Shown: positions 10,298 through 22,620 of the stretch, piece after piece
Numbering within the stretch: the stretch's first letter is position 1
Layout: the number at the start of each line of letters is the position of its first letter
DNA from: Symsagittifera roscoffensis
Lineage: Eukaryota; Xenacoelomorpha; Acoela; Convolutidae
Length of the DNA stretch: 64,000 bases
Reading direction: 5' to 3'
Assembly (NCBI RefSeq): GCF_963678635.1
Contig: NC_087063.1
Location: 47,999,220 to 48,063,219, forward strand
Translations under genes and position numbers: made by a program
The notes under the pieces: model-generated
The model's input: only the letters and a program-made list of their open reading frames with translations
Told to the model about the DNA's origin: nothing
The model's database searches: none

Positions 10298-11150
10298 GTG
10301 CTCTGGTCGGTGCTGTATTGACTGAGTGAATTGAGGATTCGCATATTGAGGCAGAGTGTGTTAGTCGGTGAATTGATATGCATTATTTGTGTTATGAACG
10401 TGTTGTTTTGTGTTATAGATCTATCTATTTCGCGCTCAATTTGGTTACCTGTCAGAGGCTAGATGTATCGGGTTGGTCGCTTGACATCGGGGAAAGGATA
10501 GGGGTAGCATCAGTATATAAAGAGGGGAGGGAGGGGTTTCATGGGGAAGCTGGGGAGTAAAGGGCTAGAAGGATTGTTGCGAAATTTTTAAAGGGCTGGG
10601 ATCTGAGTCGAGGAACTCGTCGGGAGTATCTACATCTGAGTTATTAAAGTTAGAGATGGTATGAAAAACTGTTTGTGTTTAGTCCTCTGAATCCATGCGT
10701 GGTGAGTTAGAAGAAAAACTGGATAAAGGTGAGGTCTGAGAGTGAGGAGGATTGGCGTTGAAGGTTGGATGGATAGGAAAAGGAACGGTTGAGGGATCCA
10801 ATCTGACGGCTCAATGTGTGCTAAAAAGATTGTTGTTTTGAGAACGAAAAATTATTGCGTGTGGTTGTTCTACAATTTGCTCATACTTGTTGTCGGTGTT
10901 TGACTGATGGAGTGCTATATGAGATACTGGACTTCGCGGGAAGCTATTACCTTGAGAAGTATGTTTCTTGATTGCTAGTGTGTTTCATTAAGCTCCTTGG
11001 ATTAAAGATAAAGGGTGATTATATTGTAGACTGTGTAGTTTTTGTGGTGCTGTAGGTGTTGGATTGATATTGTCTTGTGGGGTGTCATATTCATTTGATG
11101 TTGCAGATAGTTCTTTTTGCATTCGCTAATTTGAGCGTCAAGAAAACTTT
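10298..11150 (-). repeat. Element interior, low-complexity coding remnant
   Basis: Minus-strand frames here are Ser/Pro/Thr/Gln-rich and broken by many stops. By position it would follow the membrane segment at 11.16-11.2 kb, like a cytoplasmic tail or linker. No motif is recognised. Confidence 0.3.
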
Positions 11151-11151
11151 T

Positions 11152-12698
11152 TTAAATTGAGTTGGAAGAAATTCCAAAAAATCCTGCAATCAAAATGCAT
11201 GCTGCACTTGCTTGTTTAATTACTTTTGTATGTATTGCACATGTGTTATAGACTCCTTTCAATAGTGTGAAGCGGAATCGAAAAAAAAAACAAAAATGGC
11301 GTGTATGGTAGTCAATCTTTCTGATCATTAGTAGGGCCATCCTAGAAAAGCTAGGAAATCATTTTGAAGATTGACGAAACTAAAAACATTAATTGGTGAA
11401 ATGTCTTGTGGTATCTTGATTTTTCACCGTTGAGATATATCTAATCATTTATATCTTTGAAGTATCCGCTGTAGTCTTGTGCATAAATATATGAGAAGCT
11501 AGTTTTCGTAAGCTTTGGTCTTTTGATTGTCTTTATATTGTATCCTTATAAGCGAGAAGTTCTCGGAATTGTTTTGTTTTGATGTGATGTTGTATATCTG
11601 ATCTAGAATAAAACCTATTGATTGTAAGTCTATGTTGGGGTTGCGAGATATCAGGATTTCCTGTGTTTTTGTAAAGGGTTATCGGGATGAAAAATTTTTC
11701 ATTTTATTGGTTTTGATATGGGTGTGCTGGGTCAATACTTAATTTTCCAGTCTTCATGCCGAACCGTTTTTCGTATTCTACAAGGATTTCTGAATACTCT
11801 GTTTTACAAAGTGGTGTGAGGTAATTACAAGCTACACCTTTTTCAAGACAAATCTGAAAACGTGTTAATTTGTTTTCAATACAGTTGATGAAGTTATAAT
11901 TTTGCTGATTGGATTTAATTCAATCAGGGTTATATTTTTCAAAAAGAATTCATAATATAAAATGTTTTTGGTTAAATTTTATCATTCTTGAGTGGATTTT
12001 GACAAGTTAAAATGTGGTACAGGTGTCTTCAGAGAACCAAACAATGGTTGCTTGTGTCCGAGTGGTAGGATCGCGAAATGCTTGATCCTTTTTACAAGGT
12101 AAGCGTAATCCTTGATGCAGTATAGTTTCGTCTCTTAAGTCACGTGTTGGTTGTACTTTTTGTAATTGAATTTTCTGATGGAAGTTACCTTGGTAACCTT
12201 CGTGTTTTGTGTCAGCTTGCAATTCAAGAGATTACTGATTCCAATTTGTGGTATCCAATTTTTTGACATGCGAATTATAAGTAAATCGTCCGTGTGCGCC
12301 GTGGTACGGATACTGATAGTCTAACTTAATATGACATTGGAGTCGTTCAAGTTCTGCTTGATGCGCAGTCTGGTTTGACATGAAAATAACTATTTTTTTT
12401 TGTAATTTTATTTGTGGTTATCTTTAATCGTTTTATTTCGTTTTCGCAACCTTTAGGGTTAAGATGCTGTTAAATGTAGTGGAGATAAAAGTAGTGGGTG
12501 ATGAACTAATATATTTAGTTTTACTGTTATTTCGAATTTAGAGGTTATGTTATCTTGAGCAAGCATTTTTATATTATTTTCTTGTACGTCTTTTTGGATG
12601 TAGTGTCTGTATTGCAATCGGTTTAGTGCCCATTTATGCAGTCGATTACTATCAAGTTGTCGGCCAAATATGGGAGGGGTGCTACAAATGTATTTCAA
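11152..12698 (-). pseudogene. Env-like region of the Ty3/gypsy-like element, tentative
   Basis: Several minus-strand blocks read in order: 12,698-12,459, then 12,380-12,007, then 11,990-11,690, and finally 11,340-11,152. The third block has Cys-containing words (ICLEKGVACNYLTPLC). The last block ends with a hydrophobic stretch ASAACILIAGFFGIS that could be a membrane anchor. Position after integrase and before the 3' LTR is where errantivirus-like elements carry envelope genes. I cannot align it with any Env family and several in-frame stops and probable frameshifts break it. It could instead be an unrelated 3' ORF. Confidence 0.3.
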
Positions 12699-12839
12699 TT
12701 TTATTTTAAAGATGTATTAGTGGTTAGAAATTCTTGATATCAATCGTCTAAATTAGTAGGGAAATTTAAAAGATTGTAGTGGTTGGTGTTTGACCTGTTA
12801 TTGAAGGTGTTGATGGGATTGATAGGGTTTCTGGCGACA

Positions 12840-14130
12840 ATAAAGAGGTGTCTGATGAAAGATCTATTGGTTCGTTTACTTAATTTAGTTCGTCTTGGGA
12901 GAATGTGTGTGTCATCCAAAATGGAATAAATTGCGATGAAGTGGGGCGATTAAAAGGATTATCAAGAATTTGTTCGGAAGTTGGTGTTGAACGTAGTTAG
13001 TCTTCAAATGTTTAGGGATTTTCTGCAAATAAAATGCGTGTAGACGGTTGCGATTGATTTGTTTGACTGGTGCTGTTGTGGGGTCTTGGGATGTAGTGGT
13101 TGGTGGGGATTGTTAAGTGGGTTGTTGATTAGCAATTTTGGATTTGTTTGATGTATATAATATTTTTTTAAAATAAAATATATGTTCTTTGTAGTATTCT
13201 TATACAAAAGATATTAAGAGAGTTGATGCTAATGCGGAGGTAATTTATTGCCTTTTTTGTGAAAGCAAACTGTTAAAATTAGGAAACTGGAAAACTGAGA
13301 ACAATTACAAAAAGAAGAAAGATTTCTTTCTGGTTAAATAAATGTCGTAGCATTTTAAAAAATGTTAAAATTTCGTATCTGTGTAGGTGGTCAACATTTT
13401 TTGACATTTTGTGGTAGATTTTAATGAGGGAGCAGAAATTTACAAATATACTGCAAAAATTTACGAAAAAAAGAATTGCTATTTCAAGAGTATCGATGAT
13501 ACAAAAACACAAAGTTGGAAAAATGTCTCAAAAATTGAAAGTTGATATGAAATTACTTCTTTAATGTAGAGAACTGAGTTCCAGAGAAGCATTTGAAAAG
13601 TAATTTGTTTCGTCGAGTATTTTTTAAGAAAGTTTTGAGTTGGAAGCCACGTGTGGTCGGATTGCTTTTTGATTTTTGACAAGTGGGTTGGATACGGAGA
13701 ATTTTTGGTAAACTAAAGACTGGAGGTGTGAGAATGAACTTCATAGTTTTTTTTATTGGATGGTTAGGGTTTTTTTGAGAGTTATGACGTCTTTAGGCTA
13801 AGTGATCATGTTGAAATCTGTCATTAAGCTTATTTGATATTTCCCTTTTGGGAAAATGTGGGGTATAAGTTGAGACCATATTGTTGATTTCTGTACTGAA
13901 GGATGGGAGAGGGTTGTAACAATTGTGTAATTTTTATTTGAGTTGTTTTTTGCTTTTTTTTGACCTGTAGGTCTTCTAGTTATAGCATTAGATCTAATTG
14001 AAGTTAGGAGTTTGTCGGCTAATGGTAGTGGTGTTGAAATGGAAAGATGTTTTAAACGAGTTTGATTGGTTGAAATAGAACTAGTTAGTTCAGGATTGAG
14101 AATTAAAAACTCTTTGTAAGTAATTATCAA
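12840..14130 (-). repeat. Post-integrase tail, inner copy
   Basis: Matches 1-1,540 in order, which shows that this segment belongs to the element rather than to the host. The part nearest the integrase (14,100-14,170, ctttgtaagtaattatc) also matches 20,252-20,300 in the outer copy. A 110-codon minus frame at 13,798-14,130 is open but not conserved as a protein in the other copies. Confidence 0.6.
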
Positions 14131-14399
14131 GTGTGATGTATATATCTCAGCTTATCAGGGGGTTTTTTAAATTCTATTTTCTTTACTATTTTTTTTTGGA
14201 TTGTGGGATAAAGATTTTACATACTTTTCTTGGTTGATTTCTGAGATGGGATGATTGGCGTTTTTGTGATTTTTCTTTTGTTTCAGGTATTAAAGTTTTT
14301 TCTTCTACTTTACGATTAAATCTTTGTTTTTGAGGTTTTTTTTTGGGATTTTACTTGCTGTTTTCTTTCTGAGTTTTTTCAGTTATTTATTTTTGATTT

Positions 14400-15330
14400 G
14401 TTTCAATTGAAAATAATGACTGATCGAACTTTTGCGTTTTCTGTCGTTTGTTAGTTTCTGTGGGTTTCGCAACAATATTTAGTCCTGTAAAAGACTATAA
14501 TTGTGTTAATTCGCGAAGGGCGTTTTTTATGGATAGTTTGGTAACAGATTGATTCTATGTTGAATGATTTCTTTTTTGTCGGGGTCGATAAGTTTGTATG
14601 CAACATCTTTCGGCTTTTTAATTATTTGAAATGGTCCTTTTCGGATAGGTTGTATTTTTTGGGATTAAGACTTAAGTTCCTATTTTTAGATAGTTATTGG
14701 TGTGAAACGTGAATCTATTTAGGGTTGAACATTTTGTCTTTGTAATAGTCTTAAGCAACTTTTTGATGAATTTCGTTTGTTTTTTATCTCGGTTTAAAAT
14801 CCAATTTGTATGTGTTCCAGAGGCTAAATTTAAGATTTTTGGGTGATTTTTGAGGATGTGTATGAAGCGGTAAAATGTAACATAATGAATTTTTTTTAGG
14901 CTGACAAAAATTTTGCGCAATTTTTGAGGAGTTTGCTGTGAACATTATTGGAATACGTGGTTTTTGATTAAACCATTGGTGATTGTTCTAGAGTTGTTGT
15001 GATTCGAGACTAATAACTTAATGGGAATAGCTTTACGTATGTTGACCATTTGGTGTACTTTGTATCATTTCCATTTATAATACAACGATCATGTTCTTGT
15101 ATTGAACAGTTCATGCCTTCTACTAGTTCCCTAGTCCATTGGGTGTATAGGGCTTTTTGTGTCAATTGATATTCGGTGGTTGAAAAATTGATTTTGTGCT
15201 CCAAAGTATTTTTTTCTGCTAGTTGTTCTTGGTAAGGAAATGGCTTCTTTAATTGACATGTTATTCAATCATTGCATAAAACATTTATCCGAATCGGTGC
15301 ATTTGGAAAATAAAAAATTTGAGTGACAAT
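14400..15330 (-). pseudogene. Integrase, inner copy, partial
   Basis: The same integrase as at 1.7-2.9 kb but with the first part of the catalytic core lost: the frame at 15,204-15,010 jumps from the zinc-binding side directly to QWTRELVEGMNCSIQEHDRC, which contains the third catalytic Glu. The C-terminal module (14,480-14,640) matches the left copy. Both catalytic Asp residues are deleted. Confidence 0.8.
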
Positions 15331-15559
15331 TGATTTAAGTCAGATGGACCTTGTAAATTACTGGTGTCTGTTAAGTTTTTCTTTTTTAATAGAGGGAGTA
15401 CATTTTTTCTATGTAATTTTTGCTTAGGTGTTTTTGGTTGTGTATTGATTTTGATCCCTGATGAGTATGGTATTGGTTTAAATATATTTTTCCTAATAAA
15501 TCCACTTCATAATGGTTATTTTGGCAATCAAGATACAATGGAAAATATTCTAAACTGTT

Positions 15560-15850
15560 TATCTGTGTAGTGTCAGAGTCGGTTTTTACTGCGTCGTGAT
15601 TTTTCGTCTTTTGTAAGGAAGAAATATATGTTTTGTGGTATTTCTACGGTTGTTTTTCGTGTAATTAATTCAAGTGGTGTATTTTGATTAGGTTTATCTG
15701 GTAAAACAAAGTTGTCTCTTGCTGGCCAGACTATATGTAAGTTTGGAAATTTCATCAGAATGAGTTGGAATCTATGAACACTATGGTTTGGATTTGACTT
15801 TTGTGTGAATAGAAAAATTGGTTTGTGATCTATGAATAGAAATGATGGCT
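15560..15850 (-). pseudogene. RNase H domain, inner copy
   Basis: Minus-strand text includes DHKPIFLFTQKSNPNHSVHRF near 15,760-15,830, then the block HIVWPARDNFVLPD near 15,690-15,735 and NTPLELITRKTTVEIPQNI. This is the TDHKPL...N..AD.LSR pattern of Ty3/gypsy RNase H C-terminal halves. The 15.2-15.88-kb stretch is nearly identical to 20.9-21.57 kb. Long plus-strand frames over this domain are its antisense shadow. Confidence 0.8.
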
Positions 15851-16099
15851 GCTTCGATCCAGAAATAAAATTTCATATTCTGTGAGTGTAAAAAATATGG
15901 CTGTACAATCACTCATTAGTGTAGAGAGTCGGGGTTCTGCATGTGTAAAAAGTCTTGAATTTTCTTATATGAGCTTCATTTAGTTTGTACCTTTATGTGA
16001 TTGTGAGAGTGCTGCGCCCATTCCGAAGTTTGAGTCTACGCACGTGGCGTAGAATGGTTGATCTGGATCGGAAATTGTGTTTGAGATTTATTCTGTAAG

Positions 16100-17235
16100 A
16101 AAGTTTTCTATTTCATCGAAGCGTTTTCGATGTTGCAATGTCCATTCAAACTTATTTTCTTGTCGAAATATATTATAAAACAATCTTAAGTAATGTTGCA
16201 CTTTATAAATGTATTTACTCAAAAAAAGCATAACATTCCGAGAATTTATTAGAGTTTTTTAATCGGATATGGGTTGAAGTTCTAATAGAGCCTTGATTCG
16301 TTTTTTTATGGGAAGAATTGTACTACTTTCAATGAAATTTCCAAGAAATTTAAACCGAGTGAAAAAACATGTGATTTATCTTGAATGCTTTCTTGTTTTT
16401 TTTAGTAAAATCTGATGATATTTTAAATATTTTATCCACTCCTTGCATTGTGTCCGTCTGTATGAAAACATCGTCTAAATGTGTGATAACGTTTTTGCTG
16501 AGAATAGGTGGCCAAAAATTTTGCTTTTAAAGGCTGAAAAAGCTGCAGGTCCTATCGAAATTCCATAGAATACTCTCATAAATTGGTTTTGTTGATTTCC
16601 AATAACGAATCGTGCGAGTCGACGTCATTGTTCGTCTAAGGGCATTTCTGTGAGTGTTACTTGTACTGATTCTATGGGCCAATTTCATTTAGATTCATCA
16701 ATTAGTGAATTGAGGTATCTTGCGTCTACGACGATTTTTAATTGTTCACCTTCAGCAAAAACGATGATGTGATTGATGAAGTTGTTTCTTTTTGGTTGTT
16801 ATTTTATACTAGTGGTATGATTTAATATTGGCCAAGAATTTCTAGTTATCTGTTTATTTCATCAAATAAGTGGATTGGTACTTAACTTGCTAGTTGTTTT
16901 TTCAAAACTGCGTCAGGTTTAAGAAGAAGGTGTAATGGTGAATGTTTTTTTCATACGTCAAATTTAGATATAGCGTAGAATCTTGGGTATTTTATTAAAA
17001 GTTCTGCTAATTGATCAAGTTGTTGTTGATTGATTTGAGAATGTTGGATTTGAACAATGTGAACATTATGAGTTATTTTTTTTTGCTCATTTGTATATTG
17101 TGAGATTTGAATTGTAGGTTTAAAAATAAAGTGTTTTGTGAAATGTTCCATGTTTCGTTTAGAATCATTTGTAATGTTTTTAACAGGTAGTGTTTCCTTA
17201 AGGATATTTGATTGACAAATATCTAGTAGCTTCAA
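16100..17235 (-). pseudogene. Reverse transcriptase, inner copy
   Basis: Reads RNA of the element into cDNA when intact. The N-terminal connection is open at 17,235-16,951 and ends YPRFYAISKFDV, the usual Ty3/gypsy entry to RT. Then come the primer-grip-like FVIGNQ and the RMPFGL-equivalent VFYGISIGPAAFSAF (16,530-16,620), the catalytic box as HLDDVFIQTD (16,463-16,485), and FLGNFIESSTILP with KFEWTLQH further on (16,140-16,350). Motif A with the first catalytic Asp is deleted here but kept in the outer copy at 22,082-22,125. Several frameshifts and stops are present. Confidence 0.85.
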
Positions 17236-17649
17236 ACTTTTATTTACACTAATTGCTCTTTCTTGTGCTGGGTGAAATGTTGCAATTGTTTCGCAAAATC
17301 TTTAAAGTCCTAAGGGTAATGTGATTTTATATAGTGAATTTTCGTATACATGAAGAGATATTACATCTGAGTTTTTATCTTTGACAAAAATACTTAATGG
17401 ATAAAATTAATAATCTAAAAAAACTTTGAATTGGTTTAAATTCAAGTTCAGACATAAATGATTTTTGTTTATTTTGATCAATTTTTTATTGACGTACTTG
17501 ACTGATAGAGAAGTCATTTACATTACCTGAAAATGGTTTCCAGAGTTTGCTTTGTTGATTATATGGGATAGACATTTGAGACAAACGGTAGTTGTTCAAT
17601 TTGAAAAAAGTCTTTGAAAAAACGTTAGAGATGTACTATTTATTTTCGT

Positions 17650-17970
17650 ATATTTCCACTTATATGTAATTTACATTTTAGGATGTTAATAGTTGGGATA
17701 AATTTTGTAATAAGTGGTATTCCAACAATTTTGTGTTTTATATCTTGTGTGGAATATTTGCTTGAAGGGTTTACTCAAAGGCTTACTTCGTTCCATTGTA
17801 TACGTAAATTTTTCCATACTTGATAAGACCTGATCCTTGATCCTAGTGCTCTGGCTAGCTTATTTGAAGTTTTGGAAGTGAAAAGTTTAGGATGTGAGAA
17901 TGTTTATAGTATAGGGTTGTGCTCCTGAATCAATTTGAAAATCAATTTCGAGATCTGATTATTGAAAATT
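17650..17970 (-). pseudogene. Retropepsin-like protease, inner copy
   Basis: Aspartic protease of the polyprotein. The active-site loop reads FQIDSGAQPYTINI at about 17,915-17,960, a classical DSGA motif. Downstream DIKHKIVGIPLITKF at about 17,690-17,750 is the second half, in another frame. It lies between the zinc knuckle and RT as expected for gag-pro-pol order. Confidence 0.7.
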
Positions 17971-18689
17971 TACGTTATTCGTGTTTTCTAATAGAAGTGG
18001 AATTGTCCAAGTTTTTTCTTTTGGTTGATGTATCCTTTTTTGTGGTATTTTGATTTATAGTATTCATGGATGAAATTGTTTCAGTAATGTGGGGAGTATA
18101 ATTTTGGCAGGTTTTTTGGCTGTTGATTAGTTCTACGAGATTAGAATTGTTTGCATTGTTTTGCTAATAGTTCGACTCGATTGGTGTTTCAAACTCGGTT
18201 TCGAGGTGAAGCATGTTAATAAAACCGTATTTTCTGTTTCATTTTTGCCATCTGTAGTTTCAAAATCTATATGATTCAATTGTAATTCCGAGTTTTCTGT
18301 AATGTCAAAACCGGGAGGGTCTGGATGAGTTTCTTCTGTTGTTTGTTATTAACGATTTTTTTTTGTAATTTGAGTAATTATTTCTATTTGAGTTTGATCT
18401 TGAGTATTTATTTCGATATTGATCATTCTGACTTTTTGATCTGCTTTATCTGTTTTGTGACTTTGTGAAGTTCTTCTGTCTGGGAATCTTCCACGAAAAA
18501 TTTTTCGATAAAGAGATTGTGAACTTCAATTATTGTAGGTATCTGGAAGTGGTTTTCCTGAGTTTTTGTTTTTTTTGAACGTTTTCTTTTGGCAGATTTT
18601 GATCTTTTTCCAAATACTGGTAAAAATATTTGTTTGGTTCTCTGTCTTTCTGTGGTTAATTTTCATTATCTTTGTTGTTTTTTGTCTGC

Positions 18690-18745
18690 TTTCAGCAATG
18701 CTATGCCATATCTACGACAATAGTTGCAACACTTTTTGATTGCTT
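18690..18745 (-). other. CCHC zinc-knuckle remnant of nucleocapsid
   Basis: The minus strand reads CCNYCRRYGI, which is the first half of a C-x2-C-x4-H-x4-C zinc knuckle; the following GHSIAE-like half is shifted by a one-base lesion. It is positioned between gag and protease, as in Ty3/gypsy elements. Confidence 0.5.
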
Positions 18746-18912
18746 ACCTTTAAAATTAGAATTCTTTTCGTAAATGTTTAGTAGCTGGGTGATTTTTGTG
18801 CAATTTCATTAACAGAGTCTTGGATAATTTTAATTTGTGAAGTAATTTTGTAATTTTAAGTTTTCGGTTTCTTCTAATTTCATAGTGATTTCAGCTTGTT
18901 CTAGTTTGCATA

Positions 18913-19248
18913 CTAGTTTTCGAGTTGTTTCCTTGTTTCGTTGGGGAGTGAACGGATTCCGTTACAAAAATCTCTTCGGTGTTGTTTGTTTCTTCCGAAA
19001 CCAATCAACTTCGAAAAAAAATTTGTGAATCGTTTCCAATCTGATTTAATTTCTATAGGTAGTAATGAAAACTTTTTTTGAGCTGCACCATTAAGTGTGG
19101 TTTGGATTGAAGCTTTGCTTCTCTGTATCCAATTTTGATGGAATGGTGTAGTTACTGTTTCTGGGCCTATAAATGAAATTAAATTTGCTGTAACTGCATT
19201 CAGGTAGTCCTCTACTGAGTATTCAGGGTCTGTTCCAGTGATTACCAT
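18913..19248 (-). pseudogene. Gag capsid domain of Ty3/gypsy-like element
   Basis: A 111-codon open frame. It opens with TGTDPEYSVEDYLNAVTANL and continues with QNWIQRSKASIQTTLNGAAQ, LLPIEIKSDWKRFTNFF and GIRSLPNETRKQLEN. This is the usual retrotransposon capsid pattern: an EDYL helix, a W..R..A.I..TL.G.A motif and a DW..F...F segment. It is only the N-terminal half of a capsid; the remaining part towards 18.75 kb is broken. In the outer copy and in the plus-strand copy this region is deleted or absent, so this is the only gag in the window for this family. Confidence 0.8.
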
Positions 19249-19259
19249 GATTGGTTTTC

Positions 19260-20235
19260 ACCCATAAGGTATAGATTCATTGACAATTACGTTTGGTATT
19301 TGTGAAAAATTTGTAAGTGGGGTCTTTGTAATCTCATGATGTTGCAGATAATATGGTAAGAGAGTTTATTTTAGATTTGATTGGGTTGATAACTTTGGGT
19401 GTTTGTAGGGTTTTGTGATTGTATATTATTATTATATGATAACGAATTGGGTCTTTGAAGGAAAGATTGTCTTGTTTGTCGTGTTTTTTTTTGGAGTGCA
19501 TGTAAAGTTCAAAAAGATCTGGTCAATAAAAAGTATCTGGTTCGTCAATATTGTTCCAGCTCTTATTTCGTGGATTGTTATTTTACTGTTTTTTGTTACG
19601 ATTGAAATAGTCTTCATCTTCAGAATAGTGTGGCTGATTTCTTGTGCGTTGTTTAATTTTTGGATTTTTGTTTTGGTGAAAAAGTGGATAATTTTTACAA
19701 CGGTCTGTTGTATTTTTGTAGTTTATAGAAAACCGATTGGGGAGTTGATTCTGGTAGCTGTTTTTTTTTTTGTAATTGATTTTGATGACCTGTTTTGTAG
19801 GATGGTTTTGTGATTGGTCTCTTTATATTATTGTTTGCGAAAAAATCATAATTGTGATTTGCACAAAAATTCCTATATGGATACATTTGTTTATTTGGTT
19901 GTCGTGGCTTAAATAGTGGTCTATATGATTGATAATTCAATTGTGAATATTTTGGAACAACAGATGGTTTTACTTTTGATTGAGTGGTTGTTTGTGGAAA
20001 TTGACTATTTTTGAAATATGGTTTCGTAAGTGTTGGATGACTAGAAGAAGTACCCCGTGGTGTTGTTGGAGGTATTTTTTCAAATATTTCCCAATTTAAA
20101 AAAAGATGGGGTTTTGATATCTTGTCGTGTAAGATTTTTAGTTCCATTAAGGGGTTCTTGTATAAATATAAATCTTGAGTTTAAACATTTATTTCCTGTT
20201 CTATCAATAAACATTGTGTTCTAGTTTAAAGATGT
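19260..20235 (-). pseudogene. Pre-gag Asn/Gln/Pro-rich ORF, inner copy
   Basis: The minus strand has a 150-codon frame (20,147-19,695) beginning MELKILHDKISKPHLFLNWE and running through TTPRGTSSSHPTLTKP and a run of Asn, Gln, Lys and Pro. The same block is present at 23,270-24,220 and, on the other strand, at about 56,900-57,860, with the conserved words LYYLQQREITKT-like and FPQIPNAA next to gag. It looks like a disordered, basic region upstream of the capsid. In the inner copy it ends abruptly near 20,235, where the outer copy's tail begins. Confidence 0.55.
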
Positions 20236-20890
20236 TGCAGACATTAGAAACTCTTCGTAAGTAATTATCCAAGTTTGATGAATATATCTCAGTTAATCAG
20301 ATGGCGTCTGAATTCCTACTTTCTTTACTATTTTAGATTGTAGGAGGAAGATCTTGTAGGAAGAACATTCTTTTCTTGCTTGATTTCTGAGACGCGATGA
20401 TTGGCGTTTTTGTGATTTCTGTTTTGTTTCTGGTGTTAAGGTTTTTTTCTTCTACTTTACGGTTGATTCTTTGTTTTTGAGTTATTCGTTTGTGACAATT
20501 ATTTGGATGTTCTGTTTGAATTTTTCCGTTGATTTATTTTTGAATTATTTTGAGTGACAATGATGGAAGATCTGAATTTTGTGTTTGTTTTTATTTGTTG
20601 TTTTTTAGAGTTTTTCCAACAATTTTTAGCCCTGTAAAGGATTATAGTTTTGTTAATTCGCGAATGGCTTATTCTTTTGGATATTATGGTAAATGATTAA
20701 GTCTGTGCTGTATTAATTCTATTTTATTGTGGTCGATAAGTTTATATGTGACTTCTTCAGGTTTTTCGACTATTTGAAGATGTCCTTTGAGGATAAATTT
20801 TAGTTTTTTGGAGATTCCTTTTGAACGATTAAGGGCATTTTCTATCGAATGATATTCTGTGGTTGAAATGTAGACCTTGTGCTATAAAAA
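20236..20890 (-). pseudogene. Integrase C-terminus and truncated tail, outer copy
   Basis: 20,250-20,300 matches the tail at 14,110-14,160, and 20,615-20,830 matches the integrase C-terminal module at 14,470-14,660 and 1,730-1,930. The catalytic core is almost fully deleted. Directly at about 20,235 it abuts the 5' part of the inner copy, giving a head-to-tail junction of two element copies. Confidence 0.65.
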
Positions 20891-21570
20891 ATTTTTTTCT
20901 GCTAGTTGTTTTTGGTGCGGAAATGGCTTCTTTAATTGACATGTTATTTAATCATTGCATAATACTTTTATCCGAAACGGTGCATTTGGAAAGTAAAAAA
21001 ATTTGAGTGACAATTGATTTAAGTCAGATGGACCTTGCAAATTACTGGTGTCTGTTAAGTTTTTCTTTTTTAATAGAGGGAGTGCATTTTTTCTATGTAA
21101 TTTTTGCTTAGGTGTTTTTGGTTGTGTATTGATTTTGATCCCTGATGAGTATGGTGTTGGTTTAAATATATTTTTCCTAATAAATCTACTTCATAATGGT
21201 TATTTTGGCAATCAAGATACAATGGAAAATATTCTAAACTGTTTATCTGTGTAGTGTCAGAGTCGGTTTTTACTGCGTCGTGATTTTTCGTCTTTTGTAA
21301 GGAAGAAATATATGTTTTGTGGTATTTCTACGGTTGTTTTTCGTGTAATTAATTCAAGTGGTGTATTTTGATTAGGTTTATCTGGTAAAACAAAGTTGTC
21401 TCTTGCTGGCCAGAGTATATGTAAGTTTGGAAATTTCATCAGAATGAGTTGGAATCTATGAACACTATGGTTTGTATTTGACTTTTGTGTGAATAGAAAA
21501 ATTGGTTTGTGATCTATGAATAGAAATGATGGCTGTTTCGATCCAGAAATAAAACTTCATATTCTGCGAG
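20890..21570 (-). pseudogene. RNase H domain, outer copy
   Basis: Near-identical to 15,210-15,880, including HILWPARDNFVLPD and the NTPLELITRKTTVEIPQNI block. The similarity here is much higher than in the flanking RT or integrase segments, which suggests recent gene conversion or a very recent duplication of just this 0.67-kb part. Confidence 0.8.
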
Positions 21571-21639
21571 TGTCAAAATTATACACACATGACGTATAAT
21601 GGTTGGTCTGGATCTGGAACGGTGTGTGAGATTTGTTCT

Positions 21640-22620
21640 GTAAGAAGGTTTTTTATTTCATCGAAGCGTTTTTGATGTTGCAATGTCCATTCAAACTTAT
21701 TTTTTTGTCAAAAATTAGCATAAAACGGTCTTAATTATAGTTCCATTTTATAAATCTATTTTCACAAAAAATTTAACATTCCAAGAAGTTCTTAGATTTT
21801 TTAAATTAGATGTGAGTTAAAGTTCTGATAGAGCATTGATTCGTGATTTTAAGGGAATAATGGTACTATTTTCAAGGAAACTTCCAAGGAATTTAATACG
21901 AGGGAGAAAAAATTGATTTTATCTGGGCTGCTTTCATGTATTCTTTTAGTAAAATTTGTTGATAAAGGCTGAAAAAGCTGAAGGTTCTATGGAAATATCA
22001 TAGAATATTCTATTTAATTCGTATGGTTGGTTTCCAATAACGAATTGTGCGAGTCGACGTCATTGTTCGTCTAAGGGCATTTGGCTGTATGCACTGTTCA
22101 TATCAGCAGTGGTATAATATTGTCCGTTTATTTTTGTGAGTTTTACTTGTACTAGTTCTATGGGCCAAATGCATTTAGATTCATCAATTAGGGAATTGAG
22201 GTATCTTGCGCCTGAGACAATTTTTAATGATTCGCCTTTAGCAAAAACGATGATGGTATTGATGAAGTTGTTTCTTTTTGGTTGTTATTTTTTACTAGGG
22301 GTATGATTTAATATTGGCCAAGAATTTCTAGTTATCTGTTTATTTTATCATATAAGTGGATTGGTACCTAACTTGCTAGTTGTTTTTTCAAAACTGCGTC
22401 AAGTTTAAGAAGAAAGTATAATGGTGAATGTATTTTTCATACGTCAAATTTAGATATAGCGTAGAACCTTGGGTTTTTTAACACTAGTGCCGCTAATTGA
22501 TCAAGTTCTTGTTGATTGATTTGAGGATTTTGAAAATTAAACCGTGAGAAACATTGTGAGTAATTTTTGTTGTTCCTTTGTATGTTGTGAGATTTAAAAT
22601 TTAGGTTCAAATAAAGTGTT
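21640..22620 (-). pseudogene. Reverse transcriptase, outer copy
   Basis: Keeps RT motif A as TTADMNSAYSQMPLDEQ (22,075-22,125) with the first catalytic Asp, which the inner copy has lost. It has lost the LDDV catalytic box by a deletion near 21,960. The N-terminal connection (22,440-22,520) matches 16,960-17,040. The two copies complement each other in what they preserve but neither is functional. Confidence 0.8.

Noticed and set aside
15364-15570. Plus-strand 68-codon frame, repeated at 21,048-21,254
   Set aside because: It is antisense to the RNase H/integrase linker; its conservation follows from the near-identity of the two element copies.
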